NCBI RefSeq assembly: GCF_009455635.1
Contig: NZ_QPER01000001.1
Coordinates: 806,001 to 870,000 of the forward strand
Direction of reading: 5' to 3'
DNA from: Paraburkholderia agricolaris
Lineage (GTDB): Bacteria > Pseudomonadota > Gammaproteobacteria > Burkholderiales > Burkholderiaceae
Length of the DNA stretch: 64,000 nucleotides
Shown here: positions 15,808 through 25,323 of the stretch, piece by piece
Numbering within the stretch: position 1 is the first letter of the stretch
Layout of the letters: each line of letters starts with the position of its first letter
The notes under the pieces: generated by a model
Seen by the model: the letters and a program-made list of their open reading frames with translations, nothing else
What the model was told of the DNA's origin: nothing
The model's database searches: none
Translations under genes and position numbers: made by a program

Positions 15808-17376
15808 CTACAGTCCCAACTCATCCCACAAGGTGTCGATGCGCTGCTTGACCGCGCTGTCCATCTCGATCGGGCGACCCCATTCGCGATCTGTTTCGCC
15901 GGGCCATTTGTTGGTGGCGTCGAGCCCCATCTTCGATCCGAGGCCTGCTACCGGCGAAGCGAAATCCAGATAGTCGATCGGCGTGCGATCGACCAGCACG
16001 GTGTCGCGTGCCGGATCGATGCGCGTGGTGATCGCCCAGATCACTTCCTTCCAGTCGCGGATATTCACGTCCTCGTCGACCACGACGATGAACTTCGTAT
16101 ACATGAATTGCCGCAGGAAGCTCCACACGCCGAACATCACGCGTTTGGCGTGGCCGGGGTAGCTCTTTTTCATCTGCACGATCGCCATCCGGTAGCTGCA
16201 TCCTTCGGGTGGCAGATAGAAGTCGGTGATCTCGGTGAATTGCTTCTGCAACAGCGGCACAAACACTTCGTTGAGCGCGACGCCGAGCACGGCGGGTTCA
16301 TCGGGCGGTTTGCCGGTGTAGGTGGAGTGGTAGATCGCGTCGCGCCGCATCGTGATGCGCTCGACCGTGAAGACGGGAAACCACTCCTGCTCGTTGTAGT
16401 AGCCGGTGTGATCGCCGTAAGGGCCTTCCAGCGCGTGTTCGTAAGCGGCCGACGCGCCCTTGGCCGGACGTGGCGGCGCGCCAGCCGGAGCGGGCGAGGG
16501 CGTGCCTTCCTGCGGATAGATGAAGCCTTCCAGAACGATCTCCGCGCGCGCGGGCACCTGCAAGCCATCGACCCCGGGCGTGATGCACTTCGCGAGCTCG
16601 GTGCGCCCGCCGCGCAGCAGCCCGGCGAACTGATATTCGGAAAGCGTATCGGGCACCGGCGTGACCGCCCCGAGGATGGTCGCCGGATCGGCGCCCAGCA
16701 CCACGGCCACGGGATATGGCTTACCTGGATTCTGCAGCGCGAACTCGCGGAAATCGAGTGCGCCGCCGCGATGTGCGAGCCAGCGCATGATCAGTTTGTT
16801 ACGTCCGATCAGTTGCTGGCGATATATGCCTAAGTTTTGTCGGCTCTTGTTCGGGCCTTTCGTGACGGTCAGGCCCCATGTGATCAGCGGCCCTGCATCG
16901 CCCGGCCAGCAGGTCTGAATCGGCAACTTGCCGAGGTCGACGTCGTTGCCTTCCCAGACGATTTCCTGGCAAGGCGGCGCGCTCACCGTTTTAGGCGCCA
17001 TGTCCCAAACCGCCTTCGCGAGTGAGAACAGTTTGCCCGCGTCCTTGAGTCCCTTCGGCGGCTCCGGTTCCTTCAACGCGGAAAGCAGGCGGCCGACGTC
17101 GCGCAGCGACTCCAGCGCAGCGCCATCGCCTTCACCTGGCTGCGCGTCGATCCCCATGCCGAGCGCGACGCGGCGCGGCGTGCCGAACAGGTTGCCGAGG
17201 ACGGGGAACGCATGCTGTTGCCGGCTCTCGAACAATATCGCCGGACCGCCGGCGCGCAGGACGCGGTCGCACAGTTCGGTCATTTCCAGGACGGGCGAGA
17301 CGTTTTGCGAGATACGGCGCAATTCACCGATCGTTTCGAGACGGCCGACGAAATCGCGCAGGTCTTTGTATTTCAT
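15808..17376 (-). CDS. ubiD: UbiD-family decarboxylase (4-hydroxy-3-polyprenylbenzoate decarboxylase)
   Basis: 522-aa decarboxylase of ubiquinone biosynthesis; it removes the carboxyl group of the prenylated 4-hydroxybenzoate ring using prenylated FMN made by UbiX. Length and sequence ([22 protein letters not shown] start, [41 protein letters not shown]) fit full-length UbiD. A Pro/Ala-rich insert ([15 protein letters not shown]) interrupts the middle. It stands alone on the minus strand between lysE and the transglycosylase. Confidence 0.95.
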   Translation of the reverse strand: MKYKDLRDFVGRLETIGELRRISQNVSPVLEMTELCDRVLRAGGPAILFESRQQHAFPVLGNLFGTPRRVALGMGIDAQPGEGDGAALESLRDVGRLLSALKEPEPPKGLKDAGKLFSLAKAVWDMAPKTVSAPPCQEIVWEGNDVDLGKLPIQTCWPGDAGPLITWGLTVTKGPNKSRQNLGIYRQQLIGRNKLIMRWLAHRGGALDFREFALQNPGKPYPVAVVLGADPATILGAVTPVPDTLSEYQFAGLLRGGRTELAKCITPGVDGLQVPARAEIVLEGFIYPQEGTPSPAPAGAPPRPAKGASAAYEHALEGPYGDHTGYYNEQEWFPVFTVERITMRRDAIYHSTYTGKPPDEPAVLGVALNEVFVPLLQKQFTEITDFYLPPEGCSYRMAIVQMKKSYPGHAKRVMFGVWSFLRQFMYTKFIVVVDEDVNIRDWKEVIWAITTRIDPARDTVLVDRTPIDYLDFASPVAGLGSKMGLDATNKWPGETDREWGRPIEMDSAVKQRIDTLWDELGL

Positions 17377-17607
17377 CTGGTGCGGTAGATAGCCGGGCTA
17401 ACGGCAAAAAGAAAGGGCGTCGCAGGATTTCACGGTGCCAGAACGATTGTCGATTTTACCTGTGTTGGCACGCGCACGTAGTTTGGCCAAATCGCCTGCT
17501 TTGGACGACGTATTTGAGATAGCTCAAGAAGCGCGCGCCACGCGGTTCTGAACGGACTGAACACTGTTCATTATTACAATTAGTTATACATTTGCCTATC
17601 TATAGTG

Positions 17608-17636
17608 TTGACGATCTATAAAACCCTGCATAGAAT
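17608..17636 (+). promoter_or_regulatory. Sigma-70-type promoter
   Basis: TTGACG (17608-17613) and TAGAAT (17631-17636) with a 17-bp spacer. It is close to consensus and lies 350 bp before the transglycosylase start, too far for an ordinary leader. Confidence 0.7.
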
Positions 17637-17642
17637 CCGTCC

Positions 17643-17781
17643 ACATTGGTTGCAGGGCGTGAACCTTTTTACCACTGCCCCCGGTCCCTTTTGACGCAAC
17701 GCGTCACCGTTTACCGACCCCCTGCACGGTATCTGACGGCCTTACTGAAGTCCTCGCCAGCGCCAACTGACGCTGGTTTTT
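17643..17781 (+). ncRNA. Candidate small RNA of about 139 nt
   Basis: The segment starts a few bases after the promoter at 17608-17636 and ends in a terminator hairpin (CCAGCG 17757-17762, CGCTGG 17771-17776, then TTTTT). Inside, TGCAGGG (17651-17657) pairs with CCCTGCA (17720-17726) and encloses a GACGC-AAC-GCGTC hairpin (17693-17705). There is no convincing reading frame. It could instead be an attenuated leader of the transglycosylase gene. Beyond it, 17782-17984 holds two short palindromes (GCATGC pair near 17800 and AAACGGTA/TACCGTTT near 17850) and no gene. Confidence 0.5.
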
Positions 17782-17984
17782 CGCGTGGGAGCTACCGCCT
17801 GCATGCTTTTTTGGCATGCCGCGGACGTCTTTTCAAGATGGCTCCCCACAAACGGTATGTACCGTTTTCCCGACGTCGCTGCTGCCCTAACCAGACAGAG
17901 CGCGCGATGTCTTGATTCTGCGAACGTGTGTTACCGCCTGTTCAACTGGCGGGGTTCGCGGATCATGCAACATGGGAGATCTGA

Positions 17985-19160
17985 ATGAACGCCTGGTTAT
18001 CGTGGCGTCCCGATGAACGTATTGCGCAAGTTGTGCGTGGTGCGTTGCGACGCGGGACGCGAATGAGTCATCACCTGTTCAGCATCGTCGGCGGTATCGC
18101 TGTCGTGCTGGCACTTGCGCTGTGGCTGATGCCAACCTGGCGCGGCACCCTTGCCGCCAGGTTGATGCCGGTCATTTCCGCTGCTGTGCAGGCCGGTCCC
18201 GCCCGCCTGCTGCAGGGCAACCCGCTACCCGCCTTTGGGCCGCCTGGCGCGTCCTCTGACGACTCGCTGTCCGCGAACTCGGCCGGTAACGATGCCGCTG
18301 GCGGCGCGAACAGCGGCGCCACCGTCAGCAACACCAGCTACGACGGCGCTTTCGACGGCAGTGGCACGTCCGGTATGGGCGTGGCTGCGCTGAACGGACT
18401 CGATCCGCGCACCATGCAGAGCGTCTCCGCGCTGGCTCGGCTGATCCCGGCGCAGCGCGTCTCGGCCGACGCACGCGACGATCGCGTGCTGGTTTCGACC
18501 CGCGAACAGGATCTGGTCTCTTCTTACCTCGCGCGGCGTTACCGCGTTGCTCAGGAGCCCGTTAGCGAGCTCGTGAAGGCTGCGTTCGACACCGGCCGCG
18601 AAGTCGGCCTCGACCCGCTTCTCCTGCTGTCCGTGATGGCAATCGAATCGGGCTTCAACCCGTACGCCGAGAGCGGCGTTGGCGCGCAGGGCCTGATGCA
18701 GGTGATGTCCAAGGTTCATTCGGACAAGTTTCAGTATTTCGGCGGCCAGAGCGCCGCGCTAGAACCGGTTGCGAACATCAAGGTGGGCGCGCTGGTGCTG
18801 AAGGATTGCATCGCTCGCGGCGGTTCGCTGCCAGGCGGCCTGCGTCTCTACGTCGGCTCGACCTCGCAGGACGATGGCGGCTATGGCGCCAAGGTGATGG
18901 CCGAGCGTGGCCGTCTGCGCGACGTGGCGCGCGGCCGCAAGGTGCCGATCAATGCACCGCAGGCTCCGGTTATCACGGCGTCGAACACGGCTCCGGCAGC
19001 TGCTACGGCTTCGGCTAACGGCAAGCGTGTGCAGGTGACGCTCGATGCGAGCCATCCGCTTAGCGCGGCAACCACGGCGAAGACGCCGGTGTCCGAGCAG
19101 GACGACGCGAGCTCCAATGCCACGAAGCACGTGGCATCAGCTTCGGAGCTGGGCGCCTGA
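17985..19160 (+). CDS. Lytic transglycosylase (SLT domain)
   Basis: 391-aa membrane-anchored murein transglycosylase. A single transmembrane segment at about residues 27-50 is followed by a Gly/Ser/Asn-rich linker to about 130. The SLT domain (about 200-310) carries the catalytic Glu in MAIESGFNPYAES, then GAQGLMQVM. The C-terminal 70 residues are Ala/Thr-rich and probably disordered. GGGAG precedes the ATG at 17985; Met27 would remove only cytoplasmic residues. The promoter and candidate RNA upstream suggest separate regulation from ubiD. A bidirectional terminator follows. Confidence 0.88.
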   Translation: MNAWLSWRPDERIAQVVRGALRRGTRMSHHLFSIVGGIAVVLALALWLMPTWRGTLAARLMPVISAAVQAGPARLLQGNPLPAFGPPGASSDDSLSANSAGNDAAGGANSGATVSNTSYDGAFDGSGTSGMGVAALNGLDPRTMQSVSALARLIPAQRVSADARDDRVLVSTREQDLVSSYLARRYRVAQEPVSELVKAAFDTGREVGLDPLLLLSVMAIESGFNPYAESGVGAQGLMQVMSKVHSDKFQYFGGQSAALEPVANIKVGALVLKDCIARGGSLPGGLRLYVGSTSQDDGGYGAKVMAERGRLRDVARGRKVPINAPQAPVITASNTAPAAATASANGKRVQVTLDASHPLSAATTAKTPVSEQDDASSNATKHVASASELGA

Positions 19161-19212
19161 GGTTGGCCTAACTAACTCCCGGTTCGCTGGACACGAAAGC
19201 TTGCAGGTATAA

Positions 19213-19245
19213 AAAAGGACACCCACGGTGTCCTTTTCTTTTTGT
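19213..19245. terminator. Bidirectional terminator
   Basis: AAAAGGACACC (19213-19223) pairs with GGTGTCCTTTT (19227-19237) around CAC, with A-run before and T-run after. It serves the transglycosylase and the convergent aminotransferase. Confidence 0.88.
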
Positions 19246-19285
19246 GGCCGCGCGCAAACAGGTCACAGTACTTATTCCGGTCCTG

Positions 19286-20482
19286 TCAGTGCCGTCCAAA
19301 GAGCTTCGCCAGCCGTTCGACGGCTTCTTCCAGTTTCGGCAGGGCGGTTGCATACGATAGCCGGATGTAGTCTTTCGGTGCGTGCGTGCCGAAGTCCATG
19401 CCCGGCACCAACACCACGCCTGCGTCGTGCAGCATTGCTTTGGTCAATGCCGCGCTGTCTCCGGCCGCCTGGTGGGCGACCGTGCGGCAATCGGCGTACA
19501 CGTAGAATGCGCCGTCAGGCATCACCGGCACCGAGAAACCCAGCGATCCGAGCGCCGGCGCAATGAAGTCGCGGCGACGCTTGAATTCGAGGCGGCGGCC
19601 TTCGTAGATGGCGATCGTTTCCGGTTCGAAGCAGGCCAGCGCCGCATGCTGCGCGAGCGCCGACGCGCAGATGAACAGGTTCTGCGCGAGCTTTTCGAAC
19701 GCGCCGACCATGCCGGGCGGCACCACCAGCCAGCCCAAACGCCAGCCGGTCATGTTGAAGTACTTCGAGAAGCTGTTGACGGTGATGACGTCGTCACCGA
19801 ACGAGAGCGCTGAGACAGGCTTGGCGTCATAGCTCAGGCCTTGATAGATCTCGTCGACGATCGTAAAGCCGCCACGCGCCCGCACAGCCTTGACGATGCG
19901 TTCGAGCTCGGCGGGTTCGATCGACGTGCCGGTCGGGTTCGACGGCGACGCCAGCAGCACGCCGCGAGTGCGCTCGTTCCAGAGGCGCTCGACGTCGGCG
20001 GCGGTGAGCTGGAAGCGCTCGGCCGGCCCACTTGGCACCATCACCGGCTTGCCTTCGGCCGCGATCACGAAGTGGCGGTTGCACGGGTAGCACGGGTCGG
20101 GCATCAGCACTTCGTCGTCGCGATCGACCAGCGCCGCGCAAGCCAGCAGCAGCGCGGCAGACGCGCCGGCGGTAACGACGATCCGCGCCGGATCGACGCT
20201 GACGCCGTAGAACCCGGCGTAATGCGCCGAGATCGCCTCACGCAGCGCGTGCAGCCCAAGTGCATTGGTGTATTGGGTAACGCCGCGGCGCAGGGCGCTC
20301 GCAGCCGCTTCGATGACCGGCTCGGGTGCGGTGAAATCAGGTTCGCCGATTCCCATGTGGATGATGTCGCGTCCATCGCGCTCGAGCAGCGCGGCTTCCT
20401 TGGCCAGTTCCATCACGTAGAAAGGCTGGATGGCGTCGACGCGGGCAGCAAGCCGCACCAGGGGTTCGGTCACGGAGTTCAT
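19286..20482 (-). CDS. Class I PLP-dependent aminotransferase
   Basis: 398-aa fold-type I aminotransferase. Family marks include GEPDF near residue 47, SNPTGT (PLP/substrate region), VDEIYQGL (Asp and Tyr that hold PLP) and the Schiff-base Lys in NSFSKYFNMTGWRLGW. The C-terminal RLSYA supplies the Arg that binds the substrate carboxylate. It belongs to the aspartate/tyrosine/aromatic aminotransferase branch; the substrate is not certain. It precedes nusB-rib genes on the same strand but with a 140-bp gap, so it may be transcribed from that operon's end. Confidence 0.88.
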   Translation of the reverse strand: MNSVTEPLVRLAARVDAIQPFYVMELAKEAALLERDGRDIIHMGIGEPDFTAPEPVIEAAASALRRGVTQYTNALGLHALREAISAHYAGFYGVSVDPARIVVTAGASAALLLACAALVDRDDEVLMPDPCYPCNRHFVIAAEGKPVMVPSGPAERFQLTAADVERLWNERTRGVLLASPSNPTGTSIEPAELERIVKAVRARGGFTIVDEIYQGLSYDAKPVSALSFGDDVITVNSFSKYFNMTGWRLGWLVVPPGMVGAFEKLAQNLFICASALAQHAALACFEPETIAIYEGRRLEFKRRRDFIAPALGSLGFSVPVMPDGAFYVYADCRTVAHQAAGDSAALTKAMLHDAGVVLVPGMDFGTHAPKDYIRLSYATALPKLEEAVERLAKLFGRH

Positions 20483-20626
20483 ACGATCAAATCCAGTTCA
20501 GAAGCAAAAGCAGGACGGCGCATGGCACATGGGTTCAGTCACGTGCGCTGCGGCGTCCTTGCAGGCACCCGGCAATATGGGGCTGCGGCATGGAGCAGGC
20601 GCATGACCAGGTCGAGCGCCTCACTC

Positions 20627-21061
20627 TCAATGCTTGCGGGCTGCCTGCGTTTCAGCGGCGCGCAGTTGCGCCGACAGTTTGTCCAGCACGCCGTTCACGT
20701 ACTTGTAGCCGTCCGCGCCACCAAACGTCTTGGCGAGTTCGACTGCTTCGTTGATGACCACGCGATAAGGAATATCGACGTGATTCTTCAACTCGAACGC
20801 AGCGACCAGCAGCACGGCACGTTCGACCGGTGAAAGCTGGTCGATCGGGCGGTCGAGGCACGGTGCGATATCTGCGGAAAGCGCTTCCGAATCGCGAATC
20901 ACGCCGTGCAGGATGGCGTCCAGATGTTCGTGGTCGGCCTTGTCGAAACCTTGCGCGCCGCGCAGCTGCGCGTCGATTTCACCGCCGGGCGAGCCCGACA
21001 GCAGCCACTGATAAAGTCCCTGCGTGGCCAGTTCGCGGGAGCGTCGGCGTGCGCTCTTCAT
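20627..21061 (-). CDS. nusB: Transcription antitermination factor NusB
   Basis: 144-aa all-helical RNA-binding protein that works with NusE (S10) on boxA RNA in rRNA antitermination. Typical features are the N-terminal [19 protein letters not shown] and the C-terminal [17 protein letters not shown]. Its ATG overlaps the stop of ribH (ATGA, 21058-21061), so translation is coupled. The ribB-ribH-nusB order is common in proteobacteria. Confidence 0.96.
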   Translation of the reverse strand: MKSARRRSRELATQGLYQWLLSGSPGGEIDAQLRGAQGFDKADHEHLDAILHGVIRDSEALSADIAPCLDRPIDQLSPVERAVLLVAAFELKNHVDIPYRVVINEAVELAKTFGGADGYKYVNGVLDKLSAQLRAAETQAARKH

Positions 21062-21564
21062 GCCTCTTCCTCTTCTTCGTCTTCTTCTTCGTCGTCACCG
21101 CCGAGTTGTTCGAGCGCGACGGCGAGATTCGCCATTTCGACGGCCACGCGTGCTGCGTCACGACCCTTCTCGGTCATGCGCGCGACGGCTTGCTCGTCGT
21201 TTTCCGTGGTCAGCACGGCGTTCGCAACCGGAATGCCAAAGTCGAGGCCGATACGCGTGATGCCCGCACCGCTTTCGTTCGACACCAGCTCGAAGTGGTA
21301 CGTCTCGCCGCGAATCACCGCGCCCAGCGCGATCAATGCGTCGAATTGCGCGCTTTCGGCCAGCTTTTGCAGCGCCAGCGGGATTTCCAGCGCGCCCGGC
21401 ACGGTGACCAGCAGCACGTCTTCGCCCGTCACGCCGAGGCGTTCGAGTTCTTCGATGCACGAGTCTGCAAGACCGTTGCAGACGGGTTCGTTAAAACGCG
21501 CCTGAACGATGCCGATACGCAGTCCGTCGCCGTCGAGATTCGGTTGGTATTGTCCGATTTCCAT
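21058..21564 (-). CDS. ribH: 6,7-dimethyl-8-ribityllumazine synthase
   Basis: 168-aa enzyme that condenses the ribityl-amino-uracil with dihydroxybutanone phosphate in riboflavin synthesis. Visible blocks are [48 protein letters not shown] and the [15 protein letters not shown] segment. The last 12 residues are an acidic tail ([12 protein letters not shown]). It is coupled to nusB by a 4-bp overlap and follows the ribB-X gene by 50 bp. Confidence 0.97.
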   Translation of the reverse strand: MEIGQYQPNLDGDGLRIGIVQARFNEPVCNGLADSCIEELERLGVTGEDVLLVTVPGALEIPLALQKLAESAQFDALIALGAVIRGETYHFELVSNESGAGITRIGLDFGIPVANAVLTTENDEQAVARMTEKGRDAARVAVEMANLAVALEQLGGDDEEEDEEEEEA

Positions 21565-21614
21565 GTGAATTCCGTAGTGTTTTGAGTGGGCGCCTAAGCG
21601 CGTGAATGGTCGGA

Positions 21615-22751
21615 TCAGCCTTGTTGCGGAGCTTGAGCTGCGCTGCCCGGCATGGGTACGAAGCCGGTGACCTCAAGGCCGTAGCCTGACATGCTGCCAA
21701 GCTTGCGCGGGTTCGACAGCACCTGCATTTTTCCGACACCGAGTTCGCGAAGAATCTGCGCACCGATGCCATACGTCTTGAAGTCGACCGGCCGGCGTTT
21801 GAGCGCCTCGGCTTTTTCTTTCGAGTCGAACGCCTTGAACACGTCGACCAGATGATCCTTCGAATCGCCGCAATTCAGCAGCACGATCACACCGAGGTCG
21901 CGCTGGGCGATCTCTTTCATGGCCGCATCCAGCGTCCACGAGTGAGTCGACTTGCCGACTTCGAGCAGATCCAGCATCGACAGCGGTTCGTGCACGCGTA
22001 CCAGCGTTTCCTGCTCCGGGCTCGGTGTGCCGCGCACCAGCGCGATGTGCGGCTGGCCGCTCGGCTGGTCGAGATACATCACTGCGCGAAACGCGCCGTG
22101 CGCGGTTTGCATGGTGCGTTCGCAAATGCGCTCGACGATCGATTCGGTCTGGCTGCGGTAGTGAATCAGATCCGCGATTGTGCCGATTTTCAGATCGTGC
22201 TCTTTGGCGAATTCCATCAGGTCCGGCAGGCGCGCCATCGTGCCGTCGTCCTTGATGACTTCGCAGATCACCGCGGCCGGCGTGAGGCCTGCCAACGCGG
22301 TGAAATCGCAGCCGGCCTCGGTGTGGCCGGCGCGCACCAGCACGCCGCCGGGTTGCGCCATGATCGGGAACACGTGTCCTGGCTGCACGATGTGATCGGC
22401 CTTGGCGTCCGGCGCGACCGCCGCGGCGATCGTGCGGGCGCGGTCGGCTGCCGAAATGCCGGTCGTCACGCCTTCTGCTGCTTCGATGCTGACGGTGAAC
22501 GCCGTGCCGTACTGCGTACCGTTGCGGTAGGTCATGAGCGGCAGGTTCAACTGTTTGCAGCGTTCCTGCGTGAGCGTCAGGCAGACCAGGCCACGGCCGT
22601 AGCGGGCCATGAAGTTGATCGCTTCCGGCGTGACGAATTCGGCGGCGATTACGAGGTCGCCCTCGTTTTCGCGGTCTTCTTCGTCGACGAGGATCACCAT
22701 CCGGCCTGCTTTCAGTTCGGCAATGATCTCTTGAGTGGAGGCGAGCGTCAT
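21615..22751 (-). CDS. ribB: DHBP synthase with degenerate GTP cyclohydrolase II domain (RibB-X type)
   Basis: 378-aa two-domain protein. The N-terminal 200 residues are an intact 3,4-dihydroxy-2-butanone-4-phosphate synthase: [17 protein letters not shown] (acidic metal loop) and [10 protein letters not shown] are present. The C-terminal half aligns with GTP cyclohydrolase II (LVRVHEP near the domain start, [17 protein letters not shown]), but the expected zinc-binding Cys cluster (C..G..FGS.RCDC type) is replaced by [18 protein letters not shown]. The cyclohydrolase reaction is therefore unlikely here, and a separate RibA would be needed. Such RibB-X proteins are known in betaproteobacteria. 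No FMN riboswitch is evident upstream (22752-22919). Confidence 0.93.
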   Translation of the reverse strand: MTLASTQEIIAELKAGRMVILVDEEDRENEGDLVIAAEFVTPEAINFMARYGRGLVCLTLTQERCKQLNLPLMTYRNGTQYGTAFTVSIEAAEGVTTGISAADRARTIAAAVAPDAKADHIVQPGHVFPIMAQPGGVLVRAGHTEAGCDFTALAGLTPAAVICEVIKDDGTMARLPDLMEFAKEHDLKIGTIADLIHYRSQTESIVERICERTMQTAHGAFRAVMYLDQPSGQPHIALVRGTPSPEQETLVRVHEPLSMLDLLEVGKSTHSWTLDAAMKEIAQRDLGVIVLLNCGDSKDHLVDVFKAFDSKEKAEALKRRPVDFKTYGIGAQILRELGVGKMQVLSNPRKLGSMSGYGLEVTGFVPMPGSAAQAPQQG

Positions 22752-22919
22752 GTTGGCGGAGTTTTTCGGAGAAAGCGCGTATTTTACGCCACGCGCGCCC
22801 TCAAGTCGCCTGGGCCGGACGGTATAGGCCGTTTGGCCGACTGGCGTTGCGCCGCCCCGTGCCGATATGCTTGACGAAACGATGGACCTGAAGGTCAGCG
22901 TGCGCAGCCTCGAGCCCGG

Positions 22920-23798
22920 CTAGTCGGCCAGCGCCGACAGCAACTGATTCTTGACGATCGCGGTTGCCAGCGGCTGCCGGCCAAACTCGTACCAGCCGAT
23001 ATGCCGGCGCCACGTGGTGCCGGGAATCGGCTTCACGTACAGCAGCGGGTCGTCGTCCCAAGCGGCATGCCGCAGGCGCGGCACGATCGATATCCCGACG
23101 TTTTGCCGCACCAGATCGGCAATCGCAGCAATCGAGTTCATTTCCAGCACCAGGTTGACCTCCGCGCGTAAGCGGCGCAGCAGGCTGGTGACATGAGCGC
23201 CGGTGAGCGAGGTCGCTTCGAAGCCAATGAACGGGAAGCGCTTGAGCAGTGAGGCTACCGGCGCGTCGGCCGGTGCAATCGCGGGATTGGCCAGCAGCAC
23301 AAGGGGTTCGTCGTACAGACGTTCCCATAATTCGGGCAGCGTGGTTGCCCTCGGCTCGCTGATGATCACCGCCGCGTCGATCTCGCCAGTGCGCACCTGA
23401 CGTTCCAGGTCCGGGGTGCTGCCATGAGTGAGGCGCACGTTCAGGCCGGGGTATGACACTTTCAGGCGGATCACGTTGGCCGCGAGAAAGCCCATTGAGG
23501 AAACCGTTGAGCCGATCGTGATCGAGCCTTCGAAGCTGCGCTGGTCGGCTACGCCACGCAATAGCGAGTCGTAGGCGGCAACCACCGCGCGCGCCTGCTC
23601 GATGATCGAGCGGCCGGCGTTGTTCAACTGGATGCTTCGTCCGCTGCGGTTGAACAACTGCCGCTGGCATACGCGCTCCAGCGTGCGCATCTGCGCGCCG
23701 ACAGCCGCGTGCGTGAGCGCCATGCGATCGGCAGCGGCGGCCATTGTTCCGTGTTTCTCGATCGCCAGAAACGTCCGGAGCATACGAATTTCACTCAT
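22920..23798 (-). CDS. LysR-type transcriptional regulator
   Basis: 292-aa regulator with an N-terminal winged helix-turn-helix (LRTFLAIEKHGTMAAAADRMALTHAAVGAQMRTLE pattern, split here) and a C-terminal substrate-binding domain. The ATG at 23798 follows AGGAGG by 7 nt; the open frame upstream has no family similarity. It is divergent from the C45-hydrolase gene at 24083 and most likely controls that gene and the two behind it. The 284-bp gap is unusually AT-rich (23880-23950) and should hold the operator. Confidence 0.88.
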   Translation of the reverse strand: MSEIRMLRTFLAIEKHGTMAAAADRMALTHAAVGAQMRTLERVCQRQLFNRSGRSIQLNNAGRSIIEQARAVVAAYDSLLRGVADQRSFEGSITIGSTVSSMGFLAANVIRLKVSYPGLNVRLTHGSTPDLERQVRTGEIDAAVIISEPRATTLPELWERLYDEPLVLLANPAIAPADAPVASLLKRFPFIGFEATSLTGAHVTSLLRRLRAEVNLVLEMNSIAAIADLVRQNVGISIVPRLRHAAWDDDPLLYVKPIPGTTWRRHIGWYEFGRQPLATAIVKNQLLSALAD

Positions 23799-24082
23799 GC
23801 AAAAACCTCCTGAAAGGTGGGCGGGAAGGGCGTAAGCGGCACGCTTTCCCGGCATCGCCGTGCGTTGCACGATCACATAATACGAAAAAAAATCTTTCCT
23901 TTGCGACAAGAAAATAACGCTTTTTATTTTATTTATCGCGTCCGAGAATCGCTTTATCAAGTCGAGCCGATGCCAGCAGCGCGGACGCGGAGCGGACAGG
24001 GGCGAGGTGCCCGCAGTGAGTCCCATCGTGACCTTTGACGCGTTTGACTGACCCGGCGCTTTCCAGGGTGAGGAGTCCCACG

Positions 24083-25216
24083 ATGTCGCAAATCCAGCAA
24101 TTTCCTTTTGTCAGTGTGTCCGGCAAGCCGTATGACCGCGGCGTGCAATACGGCCGCGCGGTGGCCGCGCGCGTACAGTTGAGCGCGTCCCGATACGGGC
24201 AGACGCTGCGCAACATCGGCTATAGCGAAGCGTCGCAGATGGCGCTGATCCGCTCGCTCGAACAGGCTATCGGTGAGTTTCAGCCGGCGTATCTGGAAGA
24301 AATGCGGGGCATCGCCGCGGGCGCCGAGGTGCCTTACGAGGACATCGTGATGATCAACGCCCGTACCGAGGTGCTGGCGAAGGCACGTGTGGAAAAGACG
24401 ATGCCGGCCGACGCCGAGGACGAAGACGGCTGCACCGGCGTGCTGGTGTTGCCGTCGCGTTCGGCGACCGGGCAGTTGATTCACGCGCAGAACTGGGACT
24501 GGAAAGCCGATTGCGTCGATACCGGTATCGTCTTGCGCGTGCGCAACGACGACGGTCCCGATTTCCTGACGTTCGTCGAGGCAGGCGGTCTCGCGCGCAG
24601 CGGGCTGAACGCTGCCGGCGTGTCGATCACGGCGAACTATCTCGAATCCGACCGCGACTATACCCAGCTCGGCGTGCCGCTTTCGCTACTGCGCCGCCGC
24701 GTGCTTGAAGAGCCGGTGTTCGCCAACGCGCTGCGCGTGATCGCCACGACGCCGAAATCGTGCTCGAACAACATCATGCTCGGCATGGCCGAAGGCTTCG
24801 GCATCGATTTCGAATGTGCGCCGGACGAGGCTTTCCCGATCTATCCGGGCGACGATCAATTGATCGTGCACGCGAACCACTGGATGAGTCCGATCGCCCG
24901 CACCAAGCTGCGCGACACCGGGTGCGAGAACTCGCCGGACAGCTATTACCGCGACTGGCGCGTGCGTCAATTGCTGAACGCGGCACCGAAGGTGGATCGC
25001 AACGCAGTCAAGGCTGCCTTGTTCGATAACTTCGGCACGCCGTACTCGGTATGCCGTCCGCCACGCATGGGCACGCGCCACACGATGACGGCAACGGTCG
25101 CGATGATCGTCATGCATCCTGGCAATGGCGAGATGGACGTTGCGCCCATGCCCGCGCTCAATCGGATCTTCACCCGTTACAGCCTGGACCGCGAGCCGCT
25201 GCACGAAGCAGCTTGA
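24083..25216 (+). CDS. C45-family autoproteolytic acyltransferase/hydrolase
   Basis: 377-aa protein of the acyl-coenzyme A:6-aminopenicillanic acid acyltransferase-like (PF03417) family, Ntn-hydrolase fold. The N-terminal GKPYDRGVQYG block and the DGCTGV motif (about residue 115), where Cys becomes the N-terminal nucleophile after self-cleavage, are present. AQNWDW follows, as in the family. Members hydrolyse or transfer acyl groups on amides; the natural substrate is not known here. GAGGAG precedes the ATG. It heads a plus-strand set with an alpha/beta hydrolase and a transporter, suggesting uptake and breakdown of an acylated compound. Confidence 0.85.
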   Translation: MSQIQQFPFVSVSGKPYDRGVQYGRAVAARVQLSASRYGQTLRNIGYSEASQMALIRSLEQAIGEFQPAYLEEMRGIAAGAEVPYEDIVMINARTEVLAKARVEKTMPADAEDEDGCTGVLVLPSRSATGQLIHAQNWDWKADCVDTGIVLRVRNDDGPDFLTFVEAGGLARSGLNAAGVSITANYLESDRDYTQLGVPLSLLRRRVLEEPVFANALRVIATTPKSCSNNIMLGMAEGFGIDFECAPDEAFPIYPGDDQLIVHANHWMSPIARTKLRDTGCENSPDSYYRDWRVRQLLNAAPKVDRNAVKAALFDNFGTPYSVCRPPRMGTRHTMTATVAMIVMHPGNGEMDVAPMPALNRIFTRYSLDREPLHEAA

Positions 25217-25323
25217 GGCCGCTTGAGGCCACATGAGACAGCTTGATCTGCCGTTGCCCGCGCACGCCCTGTATCCCGCTGGGTGTCCACGATATGTTTG
25301 AGTCAGTGTTGGAGGAATGACAG

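Noticed and set aside
15667..16833. 388-codon plus-strand frame
   Set aside because: Antisense to ubiD and the start of lysE.
22752..22919. FMN riboswitch before the rib genes
   Set aside because: The conserved AGGG-type blocks of the aptamer were looked for here and before ribD/hemL and not found.
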